The notes under the pieces: model-generated
What the model saw: the letters and a program-made list of their open reading frames with translations, nothing else
Databases searched by the model: none
Told to the model about the DNA's origin: nothing
Shown here: one piece after another, positions 9,056-15,287 of the stretch
How the letters are laid out: every line of letters starts with the position of its first letter
How positions within the stretch are numbered: position 1 is the stretch's first letter
Assembly: GCA_934661165.1 (NCBI GenBank)
Contig: CAKUJB010000026.1
Span: forward strand, 1-17,654
DNA from: an uncultured Microbacteriaceae bacterium
GTDB lineage: Bacteria; Actinomycetota; Actinomycetes; Actinomycetales; Microbacteriaceae
Length of the DNA: 17,654 bases
Reading direction: 5' to 3'
Translations under genes and position numbers: made by a program

Positions 9056-11194
9056 ATGGAGACTCCTATCGTCGGGTTCACCTTCTCCGACTCGCTGCTG
9101 ACTGGCGACCTACTCCGATTCACTCCCGGGCTCACGGTGATCTACGGGCTGAACGGGGCAGGGAAGTCGCGGCTTCTCGCGGGTATGGAGAATGCGCTTC
9201 GCGGTATCGGCTCAGAAGTCGGCATCTCGCTGATCGTCAAGGTGCCCGAACCTACGCTGCTCGATCTCGAAGCCGACGATCCTTGGAATGATCAACGCGC
9301 GCCCGGCTCGGAGTTACTTCTTGCGCTCGCTGAAGCCATCGCCGGGACAACCGCGAGGGATGCGTCGGTGTTTCACCCTGACACGGCGAGCGCCTTCAGA
9401 ACCCGGACTCTCTGGCAGGCGGACCTCATCGTCTCCGAATGGTTCCGAGAGCAATCGACCTCGCTCGGCGAAATCTACCCGGTGGAGTATCGAGATGTCG
9501 GCTCGGCGATCGAAACTCAAAGACTGCTGTTGCTACATCCGGTTGGATCCGCAACAAGTCCTGCCTGGGAAGCATGGGTAATCGCCGACCCGAGGGATGA
9601 GGCCATTGGTGGTTTCGCATCGCGCCTCCGGGCTCGCCTCGAATCCACCGACGAACGTGATCCGAATCGCGATACTGACGAACGCGAGAATCTGCGTGAC
9701 GAGTCGCCAATTGATCTCGGTGAGATGTCGAATTACCAGTCGAGGACGGGCCGTTCGGTACTGTTCGGTCCATACGTCGGAGTGAAAGGCTCAGAGCTCA
9801 ACGCCGAGAGCGTGACACCTGTACTACTGCGTCATCCCGTCGATTTCGGTGTCGATCTGCTGCCGGGCGGGACGGAAATCTCCGAGCTCACGGGGTGGTT
9901 CTTCTCTTACTGGGCCACCGACGACGAGGTGGCTGATGGAATGGCGCGCGAACTGTCCAGCGAGGCGCAGGCATCACTGTCCGCAGTTCTGTTGAACCCG
10001 CCAGCGGTCGAACTGCTCGTGCCCCGGGGCCCTACGCGCTTTACGAAGCCCGCGGTCCAATGGGTTTTCGATGAAAGCATGCGAGTGCATTGGATGTGGG
10101 ACCTGGTTGGTAGCTCTTCCGCCATCCTTCTCGATGACCTTTCTAGGGCCGAACGCTTCTGGGCCGAACGGGCGATTCGCCGAGCTATCTACTGGGCGCA
10201 CCGTCATCGGCTGGAGCAGTCGGAGGAACCGGGCAGTGGTGCCGGTCGCGCGCTGGTCGACTTGATCGACGAGCCCGAGCTGGCGCTACATCGAGCGGCA
10301 GAGGCTCACGTAGCACACCACCTGCGAGAGCGATCTCGTGATCCCCGCGAGATTGTGATTGTGGCGACACACTCCCCGGAGATGCTCGATCAGCAGGACG
10401 CGCGAGTGATTGAGGTGCGGCGTAGCGGGCGGGGAGAGGCTGTCGTGCGCGAGCTCGACATTGCCGACCGAAATGCGCTTGCCGAACTAGGACTCAGCCC
10501 GAGCGATCTGCTCCGTTGGCCACGGGTGTTCTTGCTTGTCGAGGGCGAGCACGACATTGTGGTGCTTGAATCCTATTTCGAAGACCGACTCCGCCAGGCC
10601 CGTGTGGAGATCCTGCCCTTTCGCGGTGTGAAGAATCTCGACGCCGTCACTGCACGAGTCCTAGCGAAGTACACCGACGCCCATATGGTTCTGCTCGTCG
10701 ACAACTTGGATCCAGCGTATCTTGACGACGTTTGGCAGGAGGCATCGCGCACCGCCTTGACTGGCGCAATCGACCAGGCCACGAGGATCATTGAACGACT
10801 CCGAGGGAACTTCGAGGAGCGAAAGGTCGGGGAGTGGATGACTGCCACGCTCCAGCAGGAAAATCAGGGGCGATTCACTCCAACGTCATTGCCGGCCGGG
10901 GATGTGATCGAGTACGTCCCGGTCGAGGCGATCATCCGTTCAGCTTCGTCTTGGGCCCTTTTGCGCGCGGAGTACGAGGCGCAGATGAGCGGTCGTGCCA
11001 AGGGAGCCAAGGGGCCGAATTTCAAGACCTGGCTCTCACACCATGCGGATCGGGATGGCTCGACGATCACCACCGAGGAGATCGCGCAGGCTGCTGCAAG
11101 CGCCGATGCTGTTCCGCAGGATCTCGAGCGACTTATGAAGACCCTTGAGGCGATTTCTGCGGACGACCCGCGACGACGCTCACGCTCTATTTGA
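9056..11194 (+). CDS. AAA ATPase with C-terminal TOPRIM domain (OLD-type nuclease), candidate phage-defence gene
   Basis: This 712-aa protein has an SMC/ABC-like ATPase half: Walker A GLNGAGKS (31-38), a long insert (about 60-340), an LSRAER stretch (362-367) in the signature-helix position, Walker B with DEPE (405-408) and the H-switch ATHSPE (437-442). A TOPRIM half follows: LLVEGEHD with Glu496 and Asp500, and VDNLD with Asp549/Asp552, the residues that bind metal in TOPRIM nucleases. This layout matches OLD-family proteins, which include the phage P2 Old exonuclease, Gabija GajA and retron-associated ATPases. No helicase, reverse transcriptase or other partner gene is adjacent, so a stand-alone (class 1-like) OLD is the better fit. 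The ATG has GGGAG 9 bases upstream. GC content and codon choice are visibly lower and more mixed than in the flanks, pointing to horizontal gain. The last codons lie inside a repeat shared with the parA upstream region. Anti-phage function is inference. Confidence 0.85.
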   Translation: METPIVGFTFSDSLLTGDLLRFTPGLTVIYGLNGAGKSRLLAGMENALRGIGSEVGISLIVKVPEPTLLDLEADDPWNDQRAPGSELLLALAEAIAGTTARDASVFHPDTASAFRTRTLWQADLIVSEWFREQSTSLGEIYPVEYRDVGSAIETQRLLLLHPVGSATSPAWEAWVIADPRDEAIGGFASRLRARLESTDERDPNRDTDERENLRDESPIDLGEMSNYQSRTGRSVLFGPYVGVKGSELNAESVTPVLLRHPVDFGVDLLPGGTEISELTGWFFSYWATDDEVADGMARELSSEAQASLSAVLLNPPAVELLVPRGPTRFTKPAVQWVFDESMRVHWMWDLVGSSSAILLDDLSRAERFWAERAIRRAIYWAHRHRLEQSEEPGSGAGRALVDLIDEPELALHRAAEAHVAHHLRERSRDPREIVIVATHSPEMLDQQDARVIEVRRSGRGEAVVRELDIADRNALAELGLSPSDLLRWPRVFLLVEGEHDIVVLESYFEDRLRQARVEILPFRGVKNLDAVTARVLAKYTDAHMVLLVDNLDPAYLDDVWQEASRTALTGAIDQATRIIERLRGNFEERKVGEWMTATLQQENQGRFTPTSLPAGDVIEYVPVEAIIRSASSWALLRAEYEAQMSGRAKGAKGPNFKTWLSHHADRDGSTITTEEIAQAAASADAVPQDLERLMKTLEAISADDPRRRSRSI

Positions 11195-11260
11195 AGGTCA
11201 GGCGAGCGGGCCCGTGATGTCGTGTACCGCCCGACCGCCCCGGACCCCGCGCCTAAACTC
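11184..11260 (+). repeat. Copy A of the parA-upstream segment
   Basis: The first 29 bases (core TTGAAGGTCAG) match 12137-12165 at 26 of 29 positions. CCTAAACT, the parA -10 block, recurs at 11252-11259 at nearly the same distance (68 versus 69 bases) from the repeat start, and the middle is similarly G/C-rich but diverged. It includes the last three codons and stop of the ATPase gene. In place of parA, the degenerate xerD 3' copy follows. Confidence 0.7.
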
Positions 11261-11266
11261 GCTACC

Positions 11267-11353
11267 AGCGTCGCGACGACACAGACCCGTATGAAGGTCA
11301 CGTCCTAGCTACTCCAGGATGCCTACCGACAGGCGCATCCGCGGGCCCAATAA
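11267..11353 (+). pseudogene. Degenerate duplicate of the xerD 3' end
   Basis: These 87 bases align without gaps to the last 87 bases of xerD (8607-8693), with 67 identities by hand count. Translation gives SVATTQTRMKVTS, a stop, then LLQDAYRQAHPRAQ and TAA, against SVATTQIYTKVTADLLQEAYRQAHPRAR in the intact gene (fragments from one continuous alignment). The catalytic Tyr codon has become CGT (Arg) and TAG replaces an Asp codon. Twelve of the 20 differences fall at third codon positions, so the copy diverged partly as a working gene before decaying. It is probably the displaced end of a divergent xerD allele left by a recombination event. Confidence 0.85.
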
Positions 11354-11446
11354 CGATTCCTCCACAGACCGTCGCTGTGTCGAGCTATCCACAGGTATCC
11401 AAGTGCCGGCCTCGCGATGTGCGTGATTCAGGGCAGACTCGGTGAC

Positions 11447-11572
11447 ATGGATGCACGACGACGCCTCTCGCAAGCGGAGTCGGCGGTCTGCCCTGGTGAC
11501 ACGGGCGACGGCGTAGAAGAACCGGACATCACTCCGATGCCTGTGGGCGCAGGCAAGGGTGCCTCCTCATGA
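11447..11572 (+). CDS. Short ORF (41 aa), probable remnant of an accessory gene start
   Basis: An ATG opens a 41-codon frame beginning MDARRRLSQAE. From memory, a MDARRR start after a stretch rich in CCACAG is common for actinobacterial DUF559/AbiEi-like accessory proteins, but the rest of this peptide shows no match to them. I treat it as a likely decayed gene start rather than a working gene. Confidence is low. Confidence 0.2.
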   Translation: MDARRRLSQAESAVCPGDTGDGVEEPDITPMPVGAGKGASS

Positions 11573-11723
11573 TGGCTTAGACCGCAGCCCTTCTCGAGAC
11601 GCGTCTGCGCCGGCTGGATGCAGAGCCGACCTGCGTGCTCCCGGCGTTCGAGGCGCTCGATGAGGTCCGTCACAGGATCCTCGGTCGATCTGGATCGTCG
11701 TCCTCCCAGCGGTCGACGAGGAG

Positions 11724-11984
11724 GTGCCGACAGCCGCGCGTGATTACCGGGAAACTGGAGCTTCTCTCGCGATGCGGCTTCTGGATGCGGTAGCTGGTGC
11801 CTGCCAGGCGATTGCCTTTGTGCCCCGCAAGAGCACGATTTCATGGGGCACGCGGCTGCGGCGCGTTCGTGTCGTGGGCTTCCCGCATGACGTCTCGTGC
11901 GACTACGTCAAGCTAGCGAAACTGATCCGAGTCGTCGCATTGTTGCACGAGCGACACGATCGGGCCTTGCTCGATTCGCGTTGA
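11724..11984 (+). CDS. Unidentified ORF (86 aa), possible gene fragment
   Basis: A GTG-started frame encodes 86 residues (ARDYRETGASLAMRLLDAVA ... LIRVVALLHERHDRALLDSR). The same frame is open upstream to about 11660, giving roughly 20 more residues (IWIVVLPAVDEEV) without an obvious start, which suggests the 3' part of a truncated gene. No Shine-Dalgarno precedes the GTG. GC3 is clearly below that of neighbouring core genes. No family is recognised. Confidence 0.3.
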   Translation: MPTAARDYRETGASLAMRLLDAVAGACQAIAFVPRKSTISWGTRLRRVRVVGFPHDVSCDYVKLAKLIRVVALLHERHDRALLDSR

Positions 11985-11985
11985 T

Positions 11986-12044
11986 AGAGGGCATTGCCCC
12001 CGGTCCCGTCCCAGTGGGCCTGGTCGGAGGGCATTGGCCCGGGT
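11986..12044 (+). repeat. Pair of 19-bp direct repeats, 40-bp period
   Basis: 11986-12004 and 12026-12044 share GAGGGCATTG and 16 of 19 positions overall. Each holds a GGGC-ATT-GCCC-like dyad. Related but weaker motifs follow at 12077-12088 (GAGCGATTGCCC) and 12113-12124 (GGGCGATTGTCA), making a loose array of four just upstream of the parA promoter segment. Confidence 0.5.
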
Positions 12045-12136
12045 GGCGGACGTGAGGGGTCGAGTTACCGCCACTGGAGCGATTGCCCGACATTCGATGA
12101 GGAGCGCTGGCCGGGCGATTGTCACTCAACCTTAAA

Positions 12137-12214
12137 GCTCTAGTTGAAGGTCAGCCGAGCGAGCCGCCGGGCCCGGGTGCCGTCCGGCCGCCAGCCGGTC
12201 ACGGACCTAAACTT
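12137..12214 (+). repeat. Copy B of the parA-upstream segment (at its native site)
   Basis: This is the partner of 11184-11260: 26 of the first 29 bases match, and the -10 block CCTAAACT (12206-12213) is shared. Here the segment leads directly into parA, so this copy is taken as the native one. Confidence 0.7.
12208..12213 (+). promoter_or_regulatory. -10 element TAAACT of a leaderless-type parA promoter
   Basis: TAAACT (TANNNT) is followed by 7 bases and the ATG at 12221. No Shine-Dalgarno is present between them. This decides the parA start: the frame is open further upstream to a TTG at 12119, but those extra residues are encoded by the repeat and promoter segment. Confidence 0.6.
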
Positions 12215-12220
12215 CCTCGC

Positions 12221-13069
12221 ATGGCGAAGAAGGAGATCGGGCCGACGGGCAGGCCGTTCCGAGTGTTCCCCAAGCCGCCGACCCTCAAGCAGCACGGACC
12301 CGCCCGCATCATCGCGATGTGCAACCAGAAGGGCGGCGTCGGCAAGACGACGACGACGATCAACCTCGCCGCGAGCCTCGCCGCCGACGGCCGGAAGGTG
12401 CTCGCGGTCGACTTCGACCCGCAGGGCGCGCTGAGCGCGGGGCTCGCGATCCCGACCCAGGACGCCCCGACCGTCTACGACCTGCTCATCGGCAAGGTCA
12501 AGGACACCCGGGCCGCGATCGTCCCGTCGCGCGTCGAGGGCCTCGACGTGCTCCCGGCGAACATCGACCTGTCGGCCGCCGAGGTCAATCTCGTCAACGA
12601 GGTCGCGCGCGAGTCGATCCTCGCCGGCGTGCTGCGGCAGGTGAGCCGCGACTACGACGTCATCATCATCGACAGCCAGCCCTCGCTCGGCCTGCTCACG
12701 ATCAACGCGCTCACCGCCGCGCACGGGGTCATCATCCCGCTCGCCTGCGAGTTCTTCGCCCTCCGCGGCGTCGCGCTCCTCATCGACACGGTGAACAAGG
12801 TGCAGGACCGCCTCAACCCGTCGCTGCAGCTCGACGGCATCCTCGCGACGATGTACGACCCGCGGCTGCTCCACGACCGCGAGGTGCTCGAGCGCGTCGT
12901 CGAGACGTTCGGCGAGAAGGTCTTCGAGACCGTCATCAAGCGCACGGTCAAGCTGCCGGACGCGCAGGTCGCCGGTGTGCCGATCCTCGAGTACGCGCCG
13001 ACGAACCCGGCCGCCGAGGCGTACCGCCAGGTCGCCCGAGAGCTCATCGCCCGCGGCGCGGTCGCCTGA
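12221..13069 (+). CDS. parA: ParA/Soj-family ATPase (scpAB-linked)
   Basis: This 282-aa P-loop ATPase carries the deviant Walker A motif KGGVGKTT (residues 37-44) with the signature lysines, the downstream VDFDPQGALS motif and Walker B VIIIDSQPSLGLLT. The N-terminal leader (MAKKEIGPTGRPFRVF) and HGPARIIAMCNQ are typical of the ParA copy that sits before scpAB in actinobacteria, which is distinct from the oriC-linked parAB pair. It probably helps position or segregate DNA in concert with the condensin genes that follow. The start is set by the leaderless-type promoter. scpA follows after 8 bases. Base composition is again that of the core genome, unlike the accessory interval just upstream. 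Confidence 0.9.
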   Translation: MAKKEIGPTGRPFRVFPKPPTLKQHGPARIIAMCNQKGGVGKTTTTINLAASLAADGRKVLAVDFDPQGALSAGLAIPTQDAPTVYDLLIGKVKDTRAAIVPSRVEGLDVLPANIDLSAAEVNLVNEVARESILAGVLRQVSRDYDVIIIDSQPSLGLLTINALTAAHGVIIPLACEFFALRGVALLIDTVNKVQDRLNPSLQLDGILATMYDPRLLHDREVLERVVETFGEKVFETVIKRTVKLPDAQVAGVPILEYAPTNPAAEAYRQVARELIARGAVA

Positions 13070-13077
13070 GGTCGGCC

Positions 13078-13868
13078 GTGGCGCGCACTGCCGGGACGGC
13101 GGAGCTCGAAGGGGCCGAGGGGCAGGCCCCCGGTTTCCAGCTCCGCCTCGACAACTTCGACGGGCCGTTCGACCTCCTGCTGTCGCTCATCGCGAAGCAT
13201 GAGCTCGACATCACCGAGATCTCGCTCGCGGCCGTCACCGACGAGTTCATCGCCTACATCCGCACCGTCGAGGACGCGGAGCAGCTCGACCGGGCCAGCG
13301 AGTTCCTCGTCGTCGCCGCGACCCTCCTCGACCTCAAGGTCGCCCGGCTCCTGCCACAGGGCGAGCTCGTCGACGCGGAGGACCTCGCGGCGCTCGAGGC
13401 GCGCGACCTGCTCTTCGCGAGGCTGCTGCAGTACCGCGCGTTCAAGCTCGTCGCCGAGTTCTTCGCCGAGCACCTCGATGCCGAGTCGACACGACACGTG
13501 CGCCAGGTGCGGCTCGAGGACAAGTACCGGCAGCAGCAGCCTGAGCTCCACTGGAGCACCTCGCTCGAGGACTTCGCGGCGATCGCGCTCCTCGCCTTCA
13601 CCCCGAAGGCCGTGCCGACGCTCGGCGTCGACCACCTCCATGCGCCACTCGTCTCGATCCGGGAGCAGGCCGCGCAGCTCGTCGCGATGCTCCGAGACGG
13701 CCGCGCGGCGTCGTCGTCGCGCGATTCCTCGCGGTGCTCGAGCTGTACCGTCGCGATGCCGTGAGCTTCGACCAGCTCGAGCCGCTCGGCGACCTCACGC
13801 TGCAGTGGGTCGCAACGGGCTGGACCGACGACTCCCTCGCCAACCTCGGAGCGGACTATGACACCTGA
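13078..13868 (+). pseudogene. scpA: Segregation and condensation protein A, frameshifted near the C-terminus
   Basis: ScpA is the kleisin that bridges the SMC ATPase heads. The N-terminal kleisin domain is clear: FQLRLDNFDGPFDLLLSLI, KHELDITEISLAAVTDEF and SEFLVVAATLLDLKVARLL, then the middle helices to about residue 205. After LRDGRAAS the frame goes wrong and stops at 13762-13764 (228 aa, Ser/Arg/Cys-rich tail). The expected C-terminal winged-helix segment resumes in another frame from about 13710 (VVVARFLAVLELYRRD, then LEPLGDLTLQW) and ends at TGA 13866-13868, 11 bases inside scpB. Compared with the family, about 12 residues between the two parts are missing, so a deletion of 3n+1 bases within the GTC/TCG-rich run at 13702-13718 explains both shift and loss. 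Without the winged helix SMC binding should fail, so this is a real lesion or a sequencing/assembly error. Confidence 0.8.
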
Positions 13869-14481
13869 GCCCGACGTGCTGACCTCGCCGACCGACGCCG
13901 CCGAGCCGGCGCCCGCCGCGCCGCCGGCCCCGGACGTCCTCGAGCGCCGCATCGAGGCGATCCTCATGGTCGCCGACGAGCCGCAGCCGCTCGTGTCCCT
14001 CGCCGCCGCGCTCGGCGCGCCGATCCCGGCCGTCCGCCAGACGATCGAGCGTCTCGTCGCCGACTACGACGGGGAGACCGGCGGCCCGCGCCGCGGCTTC
14101 GAGCTGCGGGAGGTCGGCGGCGGCTGGCGGATCTACGTCCGGCCCGAGCACGACGCCGCGGTCGCCGACTTCGTGCTCACGCAGGCGCCGACCCGCCTGT
14201 CACAGGCCGCGCTCGAGACGCTCGCGGTCATCGCGTACAAGCAGCCGATCGCCCGCAGTCAGATCGCCGCGATCCGCGCGGTCAACGTCGACACGGTCGT
14301 GCGCACGCTGCTGGGCCGCGGTCTCATCACGGAGGCGTACACCGACGCGGAGACGGGGGCGATCCACTACGAGACGACCCCGCTGCTGCTCGTGCAGCTC
14401 GGCATCAACTCGCTCGACGAGCTCCCCAAGCTCTCGCCGCTGCTCGACGACGGCCGCGACGGCTTCGGCGGTCTCGGATGA
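13858..14481 (+). CDS. scpB: Segregation and condensation protein B
   Basis: This 207-aa ScpB is a paired winged-helix protein that dimerises and binds the ScpA linker in the SMC-ScpAB condensin. After a Pro/Ala-rich N-terminal leader of about 27 residues come the first winged helix (LERRIEAILMVADEPQPL, then RGFELREVGGGWRIYVRPE) and the second (LSQAALETLAVIAYKQPIAR, then VVRTLLGRGLITE). The family ending LDELPKLSPLL is present. The ATG at 13858 lies within the 3' end of scpA and the stop overlaps rluB (ATGA), so translation is coupled across scpA-scpB-rluB. The gene is intact even though scpA upstream is shifted. Confidence 0.93.
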   Translation: MTPEPDVLTSPTDAAEPAPAAPPAPDVLERRIEAILMVADEPQPLVSLAAALGAPIPAVRQTIERLVADYDGETGGPRRGFELREVGGGWRIYVRPEHDAAVADFVLTQAPTRLSQAALETLAVIAYKQPIARSQIAAIRAVNVDTVVRTLLGRGLITEAYTDAETGAIHYETTPLLLVQLGINSLDELPKLSPLLDDGRDGFGGLG

Positions 14482-15257
14482 CCGCGACCCCCGACCCCGA
14501 CTCGGGCGAGCGGCTGCAGAAGGCGCTCGCCGCCGCCGGCGTCGCCTCCCGCCGCGTCGTCGAGGGCTACATCGCCGAGGGGCGCATCACCGTCAACGGC
14601 CGCACCGCCGAGCTGGGCGACCGCGTCCGCGAGGGCGACCGCGTCGAGCTCGACGGGACGCCGATCCAGCTCGACGCCTCGAAGCGCTACGTCCTGCTCA
14701 ACAAGCCGAGCGGCGTCGTCTCCTCGATGGCCGATGACCGCGGGCGCCGCGACCTCCGGGAGTTCACCGCGGACTACCCCGAGCGGCTCTACAACGTCGG
14801 CCGCCTCGACTTCGAGACGAGCGGCCTGCTGCTGCTCACGAACGACGGCGAGCTCGCCCACGTCCTCGCGCACCCCTCGTTCGGCGTCGAGAAGACCTAC
14901 ATTGCGAAGGTCCGCGGCAAGGTCGCTCCTGCGACGATCCGCCGCCTGATCGACGGCATCGAGCTCGACGACGGACCGATCGCCGCCGACGCCGCCCGCG
15001 TCACGGGGACGAGCGGCGGCACGAGCCTCGTCGAGCTCACGCTGCACTCGGGCCGCAACCGCATCGTGCGGCGCATGCTCGATGCCGTCGGCCACCCCGT
15101 CGTCGACCTCGTCCGGCGGTCCTTCGGCCCCCTCCACCTCGGCAGCCTCGGCACCGGGCGCACGCGGGAGGCGACGCCGGTAGAATTGGGTGCCCTCCTG
15201 CGGCTCGCGCGCAACGCCGAGCGGAAGGGGAGCGCAGAATCCCGGACGGACCGGTGA
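14478..15257 (+). CDS. rluB: Pseudouridine synthase, RluB/RsuA family
   Basis: This 259-aa enzyme converts uridine to pseudouridine, probably in 23S rRNA helix 89 as RluB does. An N-terminal S4 domain (ERLQKALAAAGVASRR ... EGRITVNGR, about residues 10-55) is followed by the catalytic domain. The signature GRLDFETSGLLLLTNDG contains the catalytic Asp111, and EKTYIAKVRG and HSGRNRIVRRM complete the fold. In actinobacteria the gene immediately after scpB is regularly this family. RsuA/RluB/RluE assignment within the family rests on context. The last 80 bases may carry a promoter for the next gene, and the stop sits in the loop of a hairpin. Confidence 0.92.
   Translation: MTATPDPDSGERLQKALAAAGVASRRVVEGYIAEGRITVNGRTAELGDRVREGDRVELDGTPIQLDASKRYVLLNKPSGVVSSMADDRGRRDLREFTADYPERLYNVGRLDFETSGLLLLTNDGELAHVLAHPSFGVEKTYIAKVRGKVAPATIRRLIDGIELDDGPIAADAARVTGTSGGTSLVELTLHSGRNRIVRRMLDAVGHPVVDLVRRSFGPLHLGSLGTGRTREATPVELGALLRLARNAERKGSAESRTDR
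15181..15186 (+). promoter_or_regulatory. Possible -10 (TAGAAT) for tyrA inside rluB
   Basis: TAGAAT is a good -10 hexamer, rare in DNA this GC-rich, and lies 102 bases before the tyrA ATG. A start near 15193 would give a 5' leader of about 95 bases containing the 15244-15265 hairpin. No -35 is seen, and the bases also encode rluB residues (VELGAL). Confidence 0.35.
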
Positions 15258-15265
15258 TTCCGTCC
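15244..15265 (+). repeat. Perfect 7-bp hairpin at the rluB/tyrA boundary
   Basis: GGACGGA and TCCGTCC enclose an 8-base loop that contains the rluB stop. An outer CCCGG/CCGGG pairing could extend it. There is no U-tract. It could act as a weak terminator or a leader structure for tyrA. Confidence 0.4.
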
Positions 15266-15287
15266 AGCTGAGGCCCGGGGTGACACG

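Larger units (their letters stand above)
11354..12136 (+). other. Decayed accessory cargo between the xerD remnant and the parA upstream region
   Basis: This 783-base stretch has lower GC than the core genes and no ORF with a recognisable family. It contains two short open frames (11447-11572 and 11724-11984), CACAG/CTGTG inverted repeats near 11372-11395, an isolated near-consensus DnaA-box-like CTATCCACA (11385-11393) and a cluster of GGGCATTGCCC-like repeats at 11986-12124. It is most simply the remains of one or more genes once held in the same slot as the AAA-TOPRIM gene. Confidence 0.55.

Noticed and set aside
11385..11393. CTATCCACA, one base from the DnaA box TTATCCACA
   Set aside because: It is a single copy with no AT-rich region, dnaA or dnaN nearby, so there is no support for an origin. 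Chance is likely.
11428..11844. 138-codon minus-strand frame in the decayed region
   Set aside because: No motif or start signal supports it, and its composition is like shadow frames; it overlaps + strand remnants.
8694..12136. Transposon, integrase gene or CRISPR array in the accessory interval
   Set aside because: No transposase or integrase motifs, no terminal inverted repeats with target duplications and no regular repeat-spacer pattern could be found.
12119..12220. Longer parA reading frame starting at TTG 12119
   Set aside because: The extra 34 residues are encoded by the repeat and promoter segment and do not look like ParA; the ATG at 12221 has a leaderless-type -10 in the right place.
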